Source: Deinococcus sp. LM3 (GTDB lineage Bacteria > Deinococcota > Deinococci > Deinococcales > Deinococcaceae). From it: a stretch of DNA of 64,000 bases. Location of the stretch: positions 2,987,262-3,051,261 of the forward strand of contig NZ_MUFV01000001.1 in the NCBI RefSeq assembly GCF_002017875.1. The letters are read 5' to 3'. Position 1 is the stretch's first letter. Each line of letters opens with the position of its first letter. Below are positions 1 through 9,052 of this stretch, piece after piece. A model generated the notes under the pieces. It had not been told where the DNA came from, made no database searches, and saw nothing but the letters and a program-made list of their open reading frames with translations. The position numbers and the translations under genes are program-made.

Positions 1-578
1 CCGCTGCACAGGGCGAGGATGGTGACTTCCTGGCCGGTCATGAAGTCCTCGGTGACGGCCTGCGCGCCGGGCTGGGTGAAGATGTCGCGCAGCGCTTCCT
101 GGGCCTGCTCGGGGGTGTGGGCGATGGTGACGCCCTTCCCGGCTTTCAGTCCGGCGTCCTTCACGACGATGGGGGGCGTGAGGGTCGCGGCGTGGTCCAG
201 CGCGGTCTGGAGGTCGCTGAAGGCGTGGTGCGCGGCGGTGGGGATGCCGTGGCGCTGCATGAACGCCTTGCTCCAGGCCTTGTCGCCTTCCAGGCGGCTG
301 GCGGCGCGGGTGGGGCCGAAGGCGGGGATGCCCAGGGCGGCGCACTCGTCGACCACGCCGGCGGCCAGGTACGCTTCGGGGCCGACGATGACGAGGTCGG
401 CGCCCTCACGCTGCGCGAGTTGGGCGAGGGTGGGGGCGTCCTGGGGGCTGTCGATCAGGCGGGCGTGCGCGGCGATGCCGGGGTTGCCGGGGGTGCACAG
501 GACCTCGTGGCCGTGGCGGGCGCAGGCGTGCGCGATGGCGTGTTCACGGCCGCCGCCGCCGATGACCAGCACGCGCAT
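1..578 (-). CDS. purD: Phosphoribosylamine-glycine ligase PurD, N-terminal part (runs off the window)
   Basis: GAR synthetase joins glycine to phosphoribosylamine with ATP in de novo purine synthesis. About 192 N-terminal residues are visible. They begin MRVLVIGGGGREHA, the family's N-terminal glycine-rich loop, and continue into an ATP-grasp region with VVKDAGLKAGKGV and TGQEVTILAL. The ATG overlaps the stop of the upstream metallo-hydrolase (TGATG), so it is the last gene of a three-gene minus-strand operon. The C-terminus lies beyond base 1. I am sure of the family; nothing looks damaged. Confidence 0.95.
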   Translation of the reverse strand, partial: MRVLVIGGGGREHAIAHACARHGHEVLCTPGNPGIAAHARLIDSPQDAPTLAQLAQREGADLVIVGPEAYLAAGVVDECAALGIPAFGPTRAASRLEGDKAWSKAFMQRHGIPTAAHHAFSDLQTALDHAATLTPPIVVKDAGLKAGKGVTIAHTPEQAQEALRDIFTQPGAQAVTEDFMTGQEVTILALCS

Positions 579-1495
579 CAGCGGTCGCCTCCGGAGCGGG
601 CGGCGCGGCGCTGCCAGTAACGGGCGAGGCCCTGCACGCTCATCCAGGGGGGGCAGGCGAAGTCGTAGCGGGCGGGCAGGCCGGGGTGTTCGCGGCTCAG
701 GTCGTTCATGAGGTCCCCTGTAAAGGTGCGGGTGATGGTGTCCAGGTCGTACCCGGCCTGCAGTCCGGCGGCGACGCGCTGCGCGTCGGTGTCCATGTTG
801 CGCAGCAGGTCGTCCCAGTGGGCGGGGGTGTTCGGGTGGCTGCCGTAGTGCGCGAGGTGCAGGGTGCGGGCGTCCAGGGCGCGCAGGGTGTGCACGGAGT
901 CCCGCCACGCTTCGAGATTGATATCTGGTGGCGGGGTGGGCGCGCGGGGTGTCTGCGCGGCGTCGAGGCGGATGCCGCCCACGTCCCCGACGAACAGGTG
1001 TTCACCCGCGTGGAAGCTCAGGTGGTGGACGGCGTGACCGGGCGTGTCGAGGGCCTGCACGTCCAGGCTGCCCAGGCGCAGGCTCTCGCCGCCTTCCAGT
1101 ACGGTCAGGCGTGCGGGGTCGATGGGTTGCATCTCGCCCCACAGGCGTTCCATCTGGTCGCCGTAGATCTGGGTGGCGCTGGCCACCAGCCGTTCCGGGC
1201 GGGACAGGTGGGCGGCGCCGCGTGCGTGCACGTACGCGCGGGCCTGCGGCACGAGGTTCAGGACGGTGCCGGCCGCCCCGGCGTGATCGAAGTGAATGTG
1301 GGTCAGCAGGACGTGCCGCACGTCCGAGAGGGTCGCGCCGAGGCCGGTCAGGCCGTCACGGAGCGCGCCGAGGGTGCTGGTCGGGCCGGTATCCACGACC
1401 GCGAGGCCGTCGCCGGTGTCGAACACGAACGCGGCAATGACGCCCGGCGTGTCCTGAAAGTTCAGGTCCAGGGTGTGAACGCGCGGGTCGGTCAT
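578..1495 (-). CDS. MBL-fold metallo-hydrolase
   Basis: This 305-residue protein has the metallo-beta-lactamase fold. The metal motif THIHFDHAG is at residues 65-73, a further ligand His lies in TPGH near 155, and GDVGG is near 171-175. The substrate cannot be told from sequence; glyoxalase-II-like or other thioester and ester hydrolases share this layout. Its start overlaps the stop of a small membrane-protein gene (ATGA) and its stop overlaps the purD start (TGATG), so the three are probably translated as a coupled unit. Confidence 0.88.
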   Translation of the reverse strand: MTDPRVHTLDLNFQDTPGVIAAFVFDTGDGLAVVDTGPTSTLGALRDGLTGLGATLSDVRHVLLTHIHFDHAGAAGTVLNLVPQARAYVHARGAAHLSRPERLVASATQIYGDQMERLWGEMQPIDPARLTVLEGGESLRLGSLDVQALDTPGHAVHHLSFHAGEHLFVGDVGGIRLDAAQTPRAPTPPPDINLEAWRDSVHTLRALDARTLHLAHYGSHPNTPAHWDDLLRNMDTDAQRVAAGLQAGYDLDTITRTFTGDLMNDLSREHPGLPARYDFACPPWMSVQGLARYWQRRAARSGGDR

Positions 1496-1665
1496 GCCTT
1501 CCCGCTGAGGCGCGCGCCGAGCAGCAGCAGCGCGCAGAGATACTGGACGCCCGCGATGATGCGGATGGTCCGCACGTTCGTGGCCGCGCGCAGGGGGCCG
1601 AAGGTCAGGGCGAGAATGCCGGTGGCGCTGAGCAGAATCACGCCAAACAGAAGCCAGAGTGCCAT
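1492..1665 (-). CDS. Small two-helix membrane protein (57 aa)
   Basis: This short gene starts MALWLLFGVILLSATG and has a second hydrophobic stretch (IIAGVQYLCALLLLG), so it is probably a small integral membrane protein. A TATTCT box at 1673-1678 lies 7 nt before the ATG, the usual spacing for a leaderless Deinococcus transcript; this would be the promoter of the purD operon. Its stop overlaps the start of the metallo-hydrolase (ATGA). I do not recognise a family. Confidence 0.7.
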   Translation of the reverse strand: MALWLLFGVILLSATGILALTFGPLRAATNVRTIRIIAGVQYLCALLLLGARLSGKA

Positions 1666-1732
1666 GCGCCGCAGAATACCCGCTGCCCCCGGGGGCCGGG
1701 CGGCCGTGGGCTGGGCAGCGGGTCCGGGTCAG

Positions 1733-1891
1733 ACGGACTCCGATTGAATGGCTTGCAAAGCCGCCGGGTCCGAGCGGATGCGACTCGTAGAGCTGCCCCG
1801 CAGAGAAGGAGAGAAACGGGCTGCCGGGCGTGGAGCTGGCAACCCGGCGATGTGATGTTCCGGGTTGTCAGCGAAACAGACGGCAGTCCGG
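1733..1891. repeat. Dispersed palindromic element, copy 1 (long form)
   Basis: The element carries the conserved ends found in ten other copies in the window (ACTCCGATTGAATGGCTTGC ... CGAAACAGACGG) and the extra internal block containing GACTCGTAGAGCTGC. It lies between the convergent ends of unrelated sequence and the stop codon of the 1893-3050 gene, which begins 2 nt after the element. It has no coding capacity and no transposase. Confidence 0.85.
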
Positions 1892-1892
1892 C

Positions 1893-3050
1893 TCAGTTCT
1901 CGCTGACCAGGGCTTCGAGGAGACGCACGGCTTCCTCCAGGCGGTGGGCCTGCACGCGGGCGGCGGTGCGCACCTGCCGCCATTCGAGGCGGACGCGGGC
2001 GAGGCTCAGGGGGTCGCCGCCCACCTGCGTGAGTTGCAGGGCGCGGCGCTCCAGGGTCTCGACCTGCGCGGCGAGTTGCCGCAGGGTGGCCTGGTGGGTG
2101 CGCGCGGCGTTCAGGGTGGCGTCGAGTTGCGCCTGCGCCTCGGCCTGCGCGAGGTGCAGGTTGTGGTGGGCCTGCATGACCTGCGGGCTGGCCTCTCCGG
2201 CCTCGCCGGCCTGCCACTGCGCGTAGTTCAGGGCGTGGCGGGCGCGCAGCACGTTGGGGTGCAGGGGCACGCCCAGCGAGAAGCGGACGTTGCTCAGGTC
2301 GAGTTCCAGCATGGTCAGGGGCGTGTCGGCGTCCTCGAGGTCGATCAGGGGCGTGAACGCTTCCAGGAACGCGCGGGTCTGCGTGACCATCAGGCGGGAG
2401 TGCGCCAGCTGGGGGCTGACGACCTGCCCGCTGCGGCTGGCATCCTCGAGTTCCTGGACGGTCAGGCGCAGCAGCTCGCCCTGCGCGACGGCCGCCGCGA
2501 CCTGATCGGCCACCTCGATGCGGGCGTGGTCGGCGCGGAGTTTGCTGAGCATCTCCTCGGTCTCCCAGCGCCGGACCTCGGCCTGCGTGGCCTGCACGTC
2601 CCATTCGGCGGCGCGTTCCAGGCTCAGCAGGTCCGGGTTGGTGCGGATGGCGCCCAGGCTGCGGCTGGCGATCTCGGCGTGCGAGCGGGCCAGCAGCAGC
2701 GGCAGGTCGTGCGCGCGGCGCCCCCACTTGACCGGCGACGGGGCCGGGGCGATCGGGCCGGGCGCGGTGGACTGGGCGGGGACCGGGACGGACTCGGCGA
2801 ACTTGGCGAGGTCCAGGGTGGTGCCCTCGAGCCACTTGTCGGCGCGGGCGTCCCCGAAGTTCTCGCGCATCTGCGAGTACACGTCCTGCAGCACGGCGAT
2901 CACGTCGCGCGGGCCGAGGGCGCGCACGGCGGTCCAGCCGCGGCGCTGTACGGCGCCCTGCACGGCCAGGTCGGCCTCGCGCACGCCCAGTTCGGCGCTC
3001 AGGCGCTGGCGCAGCCAGTCGCGGTAGGGGTCGGCGGAGACCGGGGTCAC
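1893..3050 (-). CDS. Coiled-coil protein of unknown function (385 aa)
   Basis: I do not recognise a named family. The protein is rich in Ala, Leu, Glu, Gln and Arg, and from about residue 120 onward it has long heptad-like helical stretches (for example LSLERAAEWDVQATQAEVRR), so it is mainly coiled coil. There is no signal peptide or membrane segment. I chose the GTG at 3050 because it overlaps the stop of the upstream methyltransferase (GTGA); an ATG at 3083 would overlap that gene by 36 nt. It is co-transcribed with the methyltransferase. Confidence 0.75.
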   Translation of the reverse strand: MTPVSADPYRDWLRQRLSAELGVREADLAVQGAVQRRGWTAVRALGPRDVIAVLQDVYSQMRENFGDARADKWLEGTTLDLAKFAESVPVPAQSTAPGPIAPAPSPVKWGRRAHDLPLLLARSHAEIASRSLGAIRTNPDLLSLERAAEWDVQATQAEVRRWETEEMLSKLRADHARIEVADQVAAAVAQGELLRLTVQELEDASRSGQVVSPQLAHSRLMVTQTRAFLEAFTPLIDLEDADTPLTMLELDLSNVRFSLGVPLHPNVLRARHALNYAQWQAGEAGEASPQVMQAHHNLHLAQAEAQAQLDATLNAARTHQATLRQLAAQVETLERRALQLTQVGGDPLSLARVRLEWRQVRTAARVQAHRLEEAVRLLEALVSEN

Positions 3051-3859
3051 GCGCGGCTCCCGGCGCGGCGCTGGCGGGCGCATTCGAACAGTACCAGGGC
3101 GGCGGCGGTGGCGACATTCAGGCTGTCGGCGCCGCGCGCGGCGTTCATGGGAATGCTGACCGAGTGGTCGGTGTCCCGCCAGTGGGCGGGCAGGCCCTCG
3201 TGTTCGGTGCCGAGCAGCAGCGCGACCCGGCCGGTCAGGGGGGCGTCCCAGTAGGTGCGGGGCGCGTCGGGGGTGCAGGCGACGGTGGTGAAGGCGCGGG
3301 CGGCCAGCCAGTCCTGGGCGTCCTGTTCGTCCATGACGGCGACCGGCAGGGTGAACACGCTGCCCTGCGAGGCGCGGATCACGTTCGGGCCGTAGGGGTC
3401 GGCGCCGCGCCCGAGGACGATCACGGCGTCCGCGCCAGCGGCGTCGGCGGTGCGCAGGATCGCGCCGACGTTGCCGGGTTTCTCCAGGCCGTGCAGCACG
3501 ACGGTCACGGCGTCCGGGCCGGGTTCGGGCAGCGCGGCGCGGGGGGTGGGGGCCAGGCCGAGCAGACCGTCGGGGTTCTCGCGGCCGCTGACCTTCTCGA
3601 AGGCGGCGCGGGACAGTTCCAGGACGGTCAGTTGCGGGTGGGTCAGTTCGGGGGCCAGCGCCTGCGCTTCGGGGCTGAACAGGGCCGGGCAGGTGTACAG
3701 GATGTCCAGGTTCACGCCGGACGCGGCGGCGCGGTGCAGTTCACGGGCTCCCTCGATCAGGATGACGCCTTCCTGTTCGCGTTCGCGGCGGGTACGGAGT
3801 CTCACGAGCCGTTTCACGTGGCTGTTCTGGAGGGAGGTGATCGGGGCGGGCGTGGTCAT
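3047..3859 (-). CDS. TrmH/SpoU-family RNA 2'-O-methyltransferase
   Basis: This SPOUT-class enzyme methylates a ribose 2'-OH in rRNA or tRNA using S-adenosylmethionine. At 270 residues it has the normal length, with an N-terminal substrate-binding domain (about 1-105). The three SpoU motifs are complete: motif 1 LEKPGNVGAILRTADAAG at 125-142 (N130, R136), motif 2 LGTEHEGLP at 216-224 and motif 3 from IPMNAARGADSLNVATA at 237-253. The exact RNA target cannot be told; RlmB-like or TrmH-like enzymes are possible. It leads a two-gene operon. Confidence 0.9.
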   Translation of the reverse strand: MTTPAPITSLQNSHVKRLVRLRTRREREQEGVILIEGARELHRAAASGVNLDILYTCPALFSPEAQALAPELTHPQLTVLELSRAAFEKVSGRENPDGLLGLAPTPRAALPEPGPDAVTVVLHGLEKPGNVGAILRTADAAGADAVIVLGRGADPYGPNVIRASQGSVFTLPVAVMDEQDAQDWLAARAFTTVACTPDAPRTYWDAPLTGRVALLLGTEHEGLPAHWRDTDHSVSIPMNAARGADSLNVATAAALVLFECARQRRAGSRA

Positions 3860-3905
3860 CGCCGGTCATTATGCCGCGCGCGGGCCGGCGCGCTACGCTG
3901 TGGGC

Positions 3906-4307
3906 ATGGCGCTGGCGTACCCTCCGTTCAAATCCTGTCCCTGCGGTTCCGGGCGCAGTTACGGGCACTGCTGCGGGCCGCTGCATGCCGGCGCGCCCGC
4001 CTCCACCCCCGAGGCGCTGATGCGGTCGCGGTACGCGGCGTACGCGCTGGGCAACGCGGCGTACGTGCTGGACACCTGGCATCCGGACACGCGGCCCGCC
4101 TCGGTGGACCTGCGGGACGGCACGCGCTACCTGGGGTTGCGGGTGCGGCGCGCGGCGGGCAGTCGCGTGGAGTTCGCCGCGCAGTTGCGCCTGCCGGACG
4201 GCGAGCGGTACACCCTGCGGGAGGACAGCGAGTTCGTGCAGCGGGACGGTCGCTGGCTGTACCTGGATGGCCGCACGCCGGCCGGCGCTGACACCGAACC
4301 GGCCTGA
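3906..4307 (+). CDS. YchJ-family SEC-C motif protein
   Basis: This is a 133-residue YchJ/UPF0225-type protein. The N-terminal SEC-C zinc motif is intact (CPCGSGRSYGHCC, cysteines at 11, 13, 22 and 23). It is followed by the conserved core around RSRYAAYALG and an NTF2-like C-terminal half ending in a WLYLDG motif. The cellular role of the family is not established. TACGCT ends 6 nt before the ATG, which fits a leaderless mRNA. It is divergent from the methyltransferase operon. Confidence 0.85.
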   Translation: MALAYPPFKSCPCGSGRSYGHCCGPLHAGAPASTPEALMRSRYAAYALGNAAYVLDTWHPDTRPASVDLRDGTRYLGLRVRRAAGSRVEFAAQLRLPDGERYTLREDSEFVQRDGRWLYLDGRTPAGADTEPA

Positions 4308-4395
4308 CCCCGGTACGCCTGGAGACTGGTCTGTTGCGGCGCGGCGAACCTCTGCGGGTGGGAACGTCCGGGCGGCGGAGCGCGTACCGTGAGAC

Positions 4396-5340
4396 ATGAC
4401 TGAACCCAGAGTGAACGCAGCGGCTGCCCGCGACCGCACGGCCCCCACCCTGCGCCCGCCGGGCCCGCGCGCCGCTCTGCTGATCGGCGCCCTGCTCGCT
4501 GCGGGCGTGCTGGTCAGCCAGAGCGTGAAGGTCATTCCGGCCGGGTACGTGGGGGTGGTGTTCAGTTCGTTCACGGGGGTCAAGGCGCAGCCGCTTCAGG
4601 AAGGCATTCATTTTCTGGTGCCGTTCGTGGACCGCGTGAACCTGTACGACGCCCGCCTGCAGGAGGTCACGCTGGCCCACACCGTGCAGGACGGCGACGA
4701 GGGTGCGATCCGGGCGCGCAGCAAGGAGGGGCTGGACATCACGGCGGACGTGACCGTGCAGTTCCGGGTGGACCGCGCCAAGGCCGCGACGCTGCACAAG
4801 GAACTCGGGCGGGACTACGTGCGGACCGTGATCCGCCCGCAGGTGCGCAGCAAGGTCCGGGACTCCATCGGTCAGTTCGGGGCGGCGGACATCATCTCCT
4901 CCAAGCGGCAGGAGGTCGAGGCGAGCATCACCACGGAACTGCGGCGCATCTTCGAGCGGAACAACCTGGTGCTCGACAGCGTGCTGCTGCGTGAGCTGCG
5001 CATTCCGGACAGCATCGCCAAGGCCATCGAGCAGAAGCAGGCGGCCGAGCAGCAGGTGGCGGTGGAACGCAACCGCCTGCAACAGTCGACCATCGGGGCG
5101 CAGCGCGCCGTGGTCGAGGCCGAGGGGGCCGCGAAAGCGGCGGTCGCCCGGGCGCGCGGGGAGGCCGAGGCGCTCTCGCTGCGCGGACGGGCGCTGCGGG
5201 AGAATCCGCAGCTGATCCAGCTGACGGTCGCCGAGAAGCTCTCGCCGGGCATTCAGACGGTCATGCTGCCCAGCACGGGGAATTTCCTGCTGGACGTGGG
5301 CACGCTCACGCAGCCTGCGAAGGCCGCGCCGAAACCGTGA
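4396..5340 (+). CDS. SPFH/prohibitin-domain membrane protein
   Basis: This 314-residue protein has a single N-terminal membrane helix (about 26-41), then an SPFH/band-7 domain starting IPAGYVGVVFSSFTG and including DITADVTVQFRVD, and a long C-terminal helix rich in Ala, Glu and Arg. The layout is that of prohibitin or HflK/HflC-like proteins, which form membrane ring scaffolds and often modulate the FtsH protease. There is no neighbouring hflK partner, so it probably works as a homo-oligomer. TACCGT lies 5 nt before the ATG. Confidence 0.88.
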   Translation: MTEPRVNAAAARDRTAPTLRPPGPRAALLIGALLAAGVLVSQSVKVIPAGYVGVVFSSFTGVKAQPLQEGIHFLVPFVDRVNLYDARLQEVTLAHTVQDGDEGAIRARSKEGLDITADVTVQFRVDRAKAATLHKELGRDYVRTVIRPQVRSKVRDSIGQFGAADIISSKRQEVEASITTELRRIFERNNLVLDSVLLRELRIPDSIAKAIEQKQAAEQQVAVERNRLQQSTIGAQRAVVEAEGAAKAAVARARGEAEALSLRGRALRENPQLIQLTVAEKLSPGIQTVMLPSTGNFLLDVGTLTQPAKAAPKP

Positions 5341-5374
5341 GCGCCCGGCACGGCGGGCGTGGGATCATGCACGC

Positions 5375-5920
5375 ATGATGGCGGCCATTCTGATTCTGCT
5401 GGTGATCTTCGCGGGCGTCACGGCGATCGTGTACGTGGACAACACCACCCGCGCCGGGCGGCGGGCGCTGAAGGGCGCGGCGCGTCCGGACGCCCTGCCG
5501 GACCCCCTGGCGGACAGCCGGCCCCTGACGGCCCCCCCGACCAGTCAGGAGCTGAGCCTGCCGCTGCTGCTGTCGCTGCCGGAACCGGCGCGCACGCGGG
5601 CGTGGGCGCTGCTGGGCCGCGTGATGGACGCCCTGAATGCCGGGCCCAGCGACACGCGCACGGCGTTCCTGCTGTCCCAGACGCGCGACACCTACCTGCC
5701 GGACACCCTGCGCGCCTACGCGACCCTGACGCCCGGCGCGCGTCTGACCCTCGAACGTCAGGGACAACCACCGGAGGTGCTGCTGGACGAGCAACTGACG
5801 CTGCTGGAGGACGGGGTGCGCGAGGCGTTGCGGCACGATCACGCGGCGGCCGACCGCCTGCTGACGCAGGGGCGGTTCCTGCGCGAACGCTTCGGCAGTG
5901 GCCTGACGCTGGAGAAGTAA
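5375..5920 (+). CDS. Membrane-anchored hypothetical protein (181 aa)
   Basis: The N-terminus MMAAILILLVIFAGVTAIVY is a clear membrane helix, followed by a short basic linker and a mostly helical soluble domain of about 150 residues with no motif I recognise. It lies 34 nt after the SPFH gene on the same strand and may be co-transcribed with it. The first of two adjacent ATG codons is used here; the second is equally possible. A palindromic repeat element follows 24 nt after the stop. Confidence 0.65.
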   Translation: MMAAILILLVIFAGVTAIVYVDNTTRAGRRALKGAARPDALPDPLADSRPLTAPPTSQELSLPLLLSLPEPARTRAWALLGRVMDALNAGPSDTRTAFLLSQTRDTYLPDTLRAYATLTPGARLTLERQGQPPEVLLDEQLTLLEDGVREALRHDHAAADRLLTQGRFLRERFGSGLTLEK

Positions 5921-5944
5921 CCGTCGGGGCTGCGGGCGGTGGTA

Positions 5945-6079
5945 ATACGGATTCCGTTTGTTTCGCTGACAATCCGGAACTTCACCGGATTGCCAGCTTC
6001 ACGCCCGGAACCCGTTTTGCTCCTACTCGCTCCGCTCGGATTGAACGGGTTTTGCAACCCATTCAATCGGAGTCCGTAT
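5945..6079. repeat. Dispersed palindromic element, copy 2 (short form)
   Basis: This is a nearly complete 135-bp copy running from ATACGGATTCCGTTTG to ATCGGAGTCCGTAT. The two ends are inverted repeats of each other (ATACGGA...TCCGTAT), so the element can fold into one long hairpin. It lacks the optional internal block present in copies 1, 6 and 9. Confidence 0.9.
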
Positions 6080-6082
6080 AAC

Positions 6083-6096
6083 TGAACGAACGCTCA
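6083..6096. promoter_or_regulatory. Candidate TetR-type operator upstream of the dehydrogenase gene
   Basis: TGAACGAACGCTCA is an imperfect palindrome with core AACGNNCGNT, one mismatch from the AACGNNCGTT core seen at two other promoters in this window. It is 59 bp before the 6155 start codon. The assignment to a TetR-family repressor is inference from the core sequence. Confidence 0.35.
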
Positions 6097-6154
6097 AGAT
6101 TGAACCGGGTCCAGTTTCGCGGTCCAGGGCGCGGCGGGGCCGTAGCCTGCCGGT

Positions 6155-7039
6155 ATGACCACACTGGCATTTCTGGGCCTGGGCGCGATGGGCGACCCCA
6201 TGGCCGCGCACGTCACGCAGCACGCGCGCCAGGGAGGTCACCGCTCCCTCGTCTGGAACCGCACCGCCTCCCGCGCCGAGGCGCACGCCCACGCGCATGG
6301 CAGCGAGGTCGCCTCGCTGGAACAGGCGGCGCGGGCCGACGTGATCTTCACCTGCCTGCCCACCAGCGCCGAGGTGGACGAGGTCCTGGCCATGATGGAG
6401 CCGCACCTGAAGGCGGGCGCGGTGTGGGTGGACTGCACGAGCGGGCACCCGCAGGCCGCGCCTGCCCAGCGGGAACGGCTGGCGGCGCGGGGCGTGACGC
6501 TGCTGGACGCGCCGGTCAGTGGCGGCACGGGCGGCGCGCAGGCCGGCACCCTGACCGTGATGGTCGGCGGCCCGGCCGAAGCGCTGGAGGCGGTGCGGCC
6601 GCACCTGGCGTTCGCCGGGAAGGTCGTGCATGTGGGTCAGAGCGGCGCGGGTTTCGCGGTCAAGGCCGTGAACAACGCGCTGCTGGGCGTCACGCTGTGG
6701 GCGACCGGCGAGGGACTGGCGGTCCTGGCGCGCGCGGGCGTGGACCTGGGCGCGGCGCTGGACGTCATCAACGCCAGCAGTGGCCGCAGCAACGCCAGCC
6801 AGAACCTGATCGGGCAGCGGGTCCTGACCCGCGAGTTCCCGGCGACCTTCGCGCTGGGCCTGCTCGCCAAGGACGCCGGGATTGCCGCCGACCTGACCGG
6901 CGAGGTGCGGGGCAGCGCGCCGCTGCTGGCCCAGACGGCGGCCCTGCTGCGCGCCGCCGAACGCGTGGTGGGCGCGGACGAGGATCACACGGCCGCCCTG
7001 AAACTGATCGAGCAGATGAACGACGTGGAGTTGACATGA
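6155..7039 (+). CDS. 3-hydroxyisobutyrate-dehydrogenase-family NAD(P)-dependent oxidoreductase
   Basis: This beta-hydroxyacid dehydrogenase has the usual length (294 aa). The Rossmann motif GLGAMG is at 8-13, the substrate motif DAPVSGGTGG at 118-127, and the catalytic Lys is K170 in GFAVKAVNN. Members oxidise 3-hydroxyisobutyrate (valine breakdown), tartronate semialdehyde or related acids; the exact substrate is not clear. TAGCCT ends 6 nt before the ATG (leaderless). Its stop overlaps the start of the DegV gene (ATGA), so the two are coupled. Confidence 0.9.
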   Translation: MTTLAFLGLGAMGDPMAAHVTQHARQGGHRSLVWNRTASRAEAHAHAHGSEVASLEQAARADVIFTCLPTSAEVDEVLAMMEPHLKAGAVWVDCTSGHPQAAPAQRERLAARGVTLLDAPVSGGTGGAQAGTLTVMVGGPAEALEAVRPHLAFAGKVVHVGQSGAGFAVKAVNNALLGVTLWATGEGLAVLARAGVDLGAALDVINASSGRSNASQNLIGQRVLTREFPATFALGLLAKDAGIAADLTGEVRGSAPLLAQTAALLRAAERVVGADEDHTAALKLIEQMNDVELT

Positions 7040-7935
7040 CACAGGAACATATGACCCCCGGCACCAACCAGACCACCTCTCCCCGCTTCGGGATCGTCAC
7101 GGACGGCGGCCTGGACGCCTACCCCTCGCTGCTGAACGACGTGCCGGTCGCGCCGTTCTCCGTGACGTTCGGGGACGCCAGTTACCGCACGAACGAGATC
7201 AGCCGCACGGACCTGTTCCGGATGCTGGAAAGCAACGCGAACCACCCGACCAGCAGTCAGCCGACCCCGCAGGACTGGATGGACGCCGTGCGCCGCGCCG
7301 GCGTGCGGGACGTGCTGGGCGTGACCATCAGCGCCGGCCTGAGCGGCAGCATGAACGCCGCCGAGCAGGCCCGTCAGGCGCTGGGCGGCGACTTCAACCT
7401 GACCCTGCATGACAGCGGCACCCTCAGCGCCGCGCAGGCCTTCCAGTTGCACGCGGCGGGCACGGCGGCCGCGCGCGGCGAGAGCCTGGAGACCGCCCGC
7501 GAGTGGATGCGCGCCGTGCACGAGGAAACCGAACTGTACTTCACCATCGAGACGCTGGAGTACCTGCGCCGGGGCGGACGGATCGGGCGGGTGCAGGCCA
7601 CGCTGGGCGGCCTGCTGAACCTCAAACCCGTGGTGACGGTGGACAAGGCGGGCGGAACATACACGAACGTGGGCCGCGCCCGCTCGTACCGGGGGGCCAT
7701 CGAGGCGCTCGCGGCGCAGGTCACGCGCCGCTTCGGCGAGGGCACCCCGCTGCGCGTGGGCCTGCTGTACGGCAGCGTGCGCGAGGACGCCGACGAGGTC
7801 CTGGCCCACCTGAAGGGCCGCCACCCGATCGTGTGGTCGGACGTGGCGGGCGTGAACCCGGTCCTGAACGTCCACACCGGCCCGCGTACCGTCGGGATTG
7901 CCGCCGCACCCGGCGCGTGGCCCTGGGAACGCTGA
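7036..7935 (+). CDS. DegV family fatty-acid-binding protein
   Basis: The 299-residue protein matches DegV/FakB proteins, which bind a fatty acid in a deep pocket, in some bacteria to present it to fatty-acid kinase FakA. Seen here are the N-terminal FGIVTDGGLDAY strand-loop, the TSSQPTPQDW motif that lines the ligand, SAGLSGSMNAAEQA, and the C-terminal GPRTVGIA motif. No fakA is nearby. The start ATG overlaps the upstream stop (ATGA). A strong terminator follows. Confidence 0.9.
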   Translation: MTQEHMTPGTNQTTSPRFGIVTDGGLDAYPSLLNDVPVAPFSVTFGDASYRTNEISRTDLFRMLESNANHPTSSQPTPQDWMDAVRRAGVRDVLGVTISAGLSGSMNAAEQARQALGGDFNLTLHDSGTLSAAQAFQLHAAGTAAARGESLETAREWMRAVHEETELYFTIETLEYLRRGGRIGRVQATLGGLLNLKPVVTVDKAGGTYTNVGRARSYRGAIEALAAQVTRRFGEGTPLRVGLLYGSVREDADEVLAHLKGRHPIVWSDVAGVNPVLNVHTGPRTVGIAAAPGAWPWER

Positions 7936-7947
7936 AGCGCACAAGCC

Positions 7948-7983
7948 AGAGGGGGACGCCGCGCAATCCGGGCGTCCCCCTCT
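7948..7983 (+). terminator. Rho-independent terminator after degV
   Basis: A 13-bp stem (AGAGGGGGACGCC with GGCGTCCCCCTCT) around a short loop is followed by TCTTCCCT. It separates the plus-strand DegV gene from the convergent minus-strand permease gene. Confidence 0.85.
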
Positions 7984-7988
7984 TCCCT

Positions 7989-8030
7989 ATCGACCATCAA
8001 CGCTTGGCCATCAACTCTCGACCATCACCC
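7989..8030. repeat. Short degenerate CCATCAA/CCATCGA heptamer-like repeats
   Basis: Several copies of a CCATCAA or GACCATC unit follow one another (TCGACCATCAA ... GGCCATCAA ... TCGACCATCA). Similar clusters occur at 22089-22165 and 27768-27810, each time in an intergenic gap next to a gene end. Confidence 0.55.
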
Positions 8031-8033
8031 TCT

Positions 8034-9035
<1,002 letters not shown>

Positions 9036-9052
9036 GAGGTCACCAGTTCCCT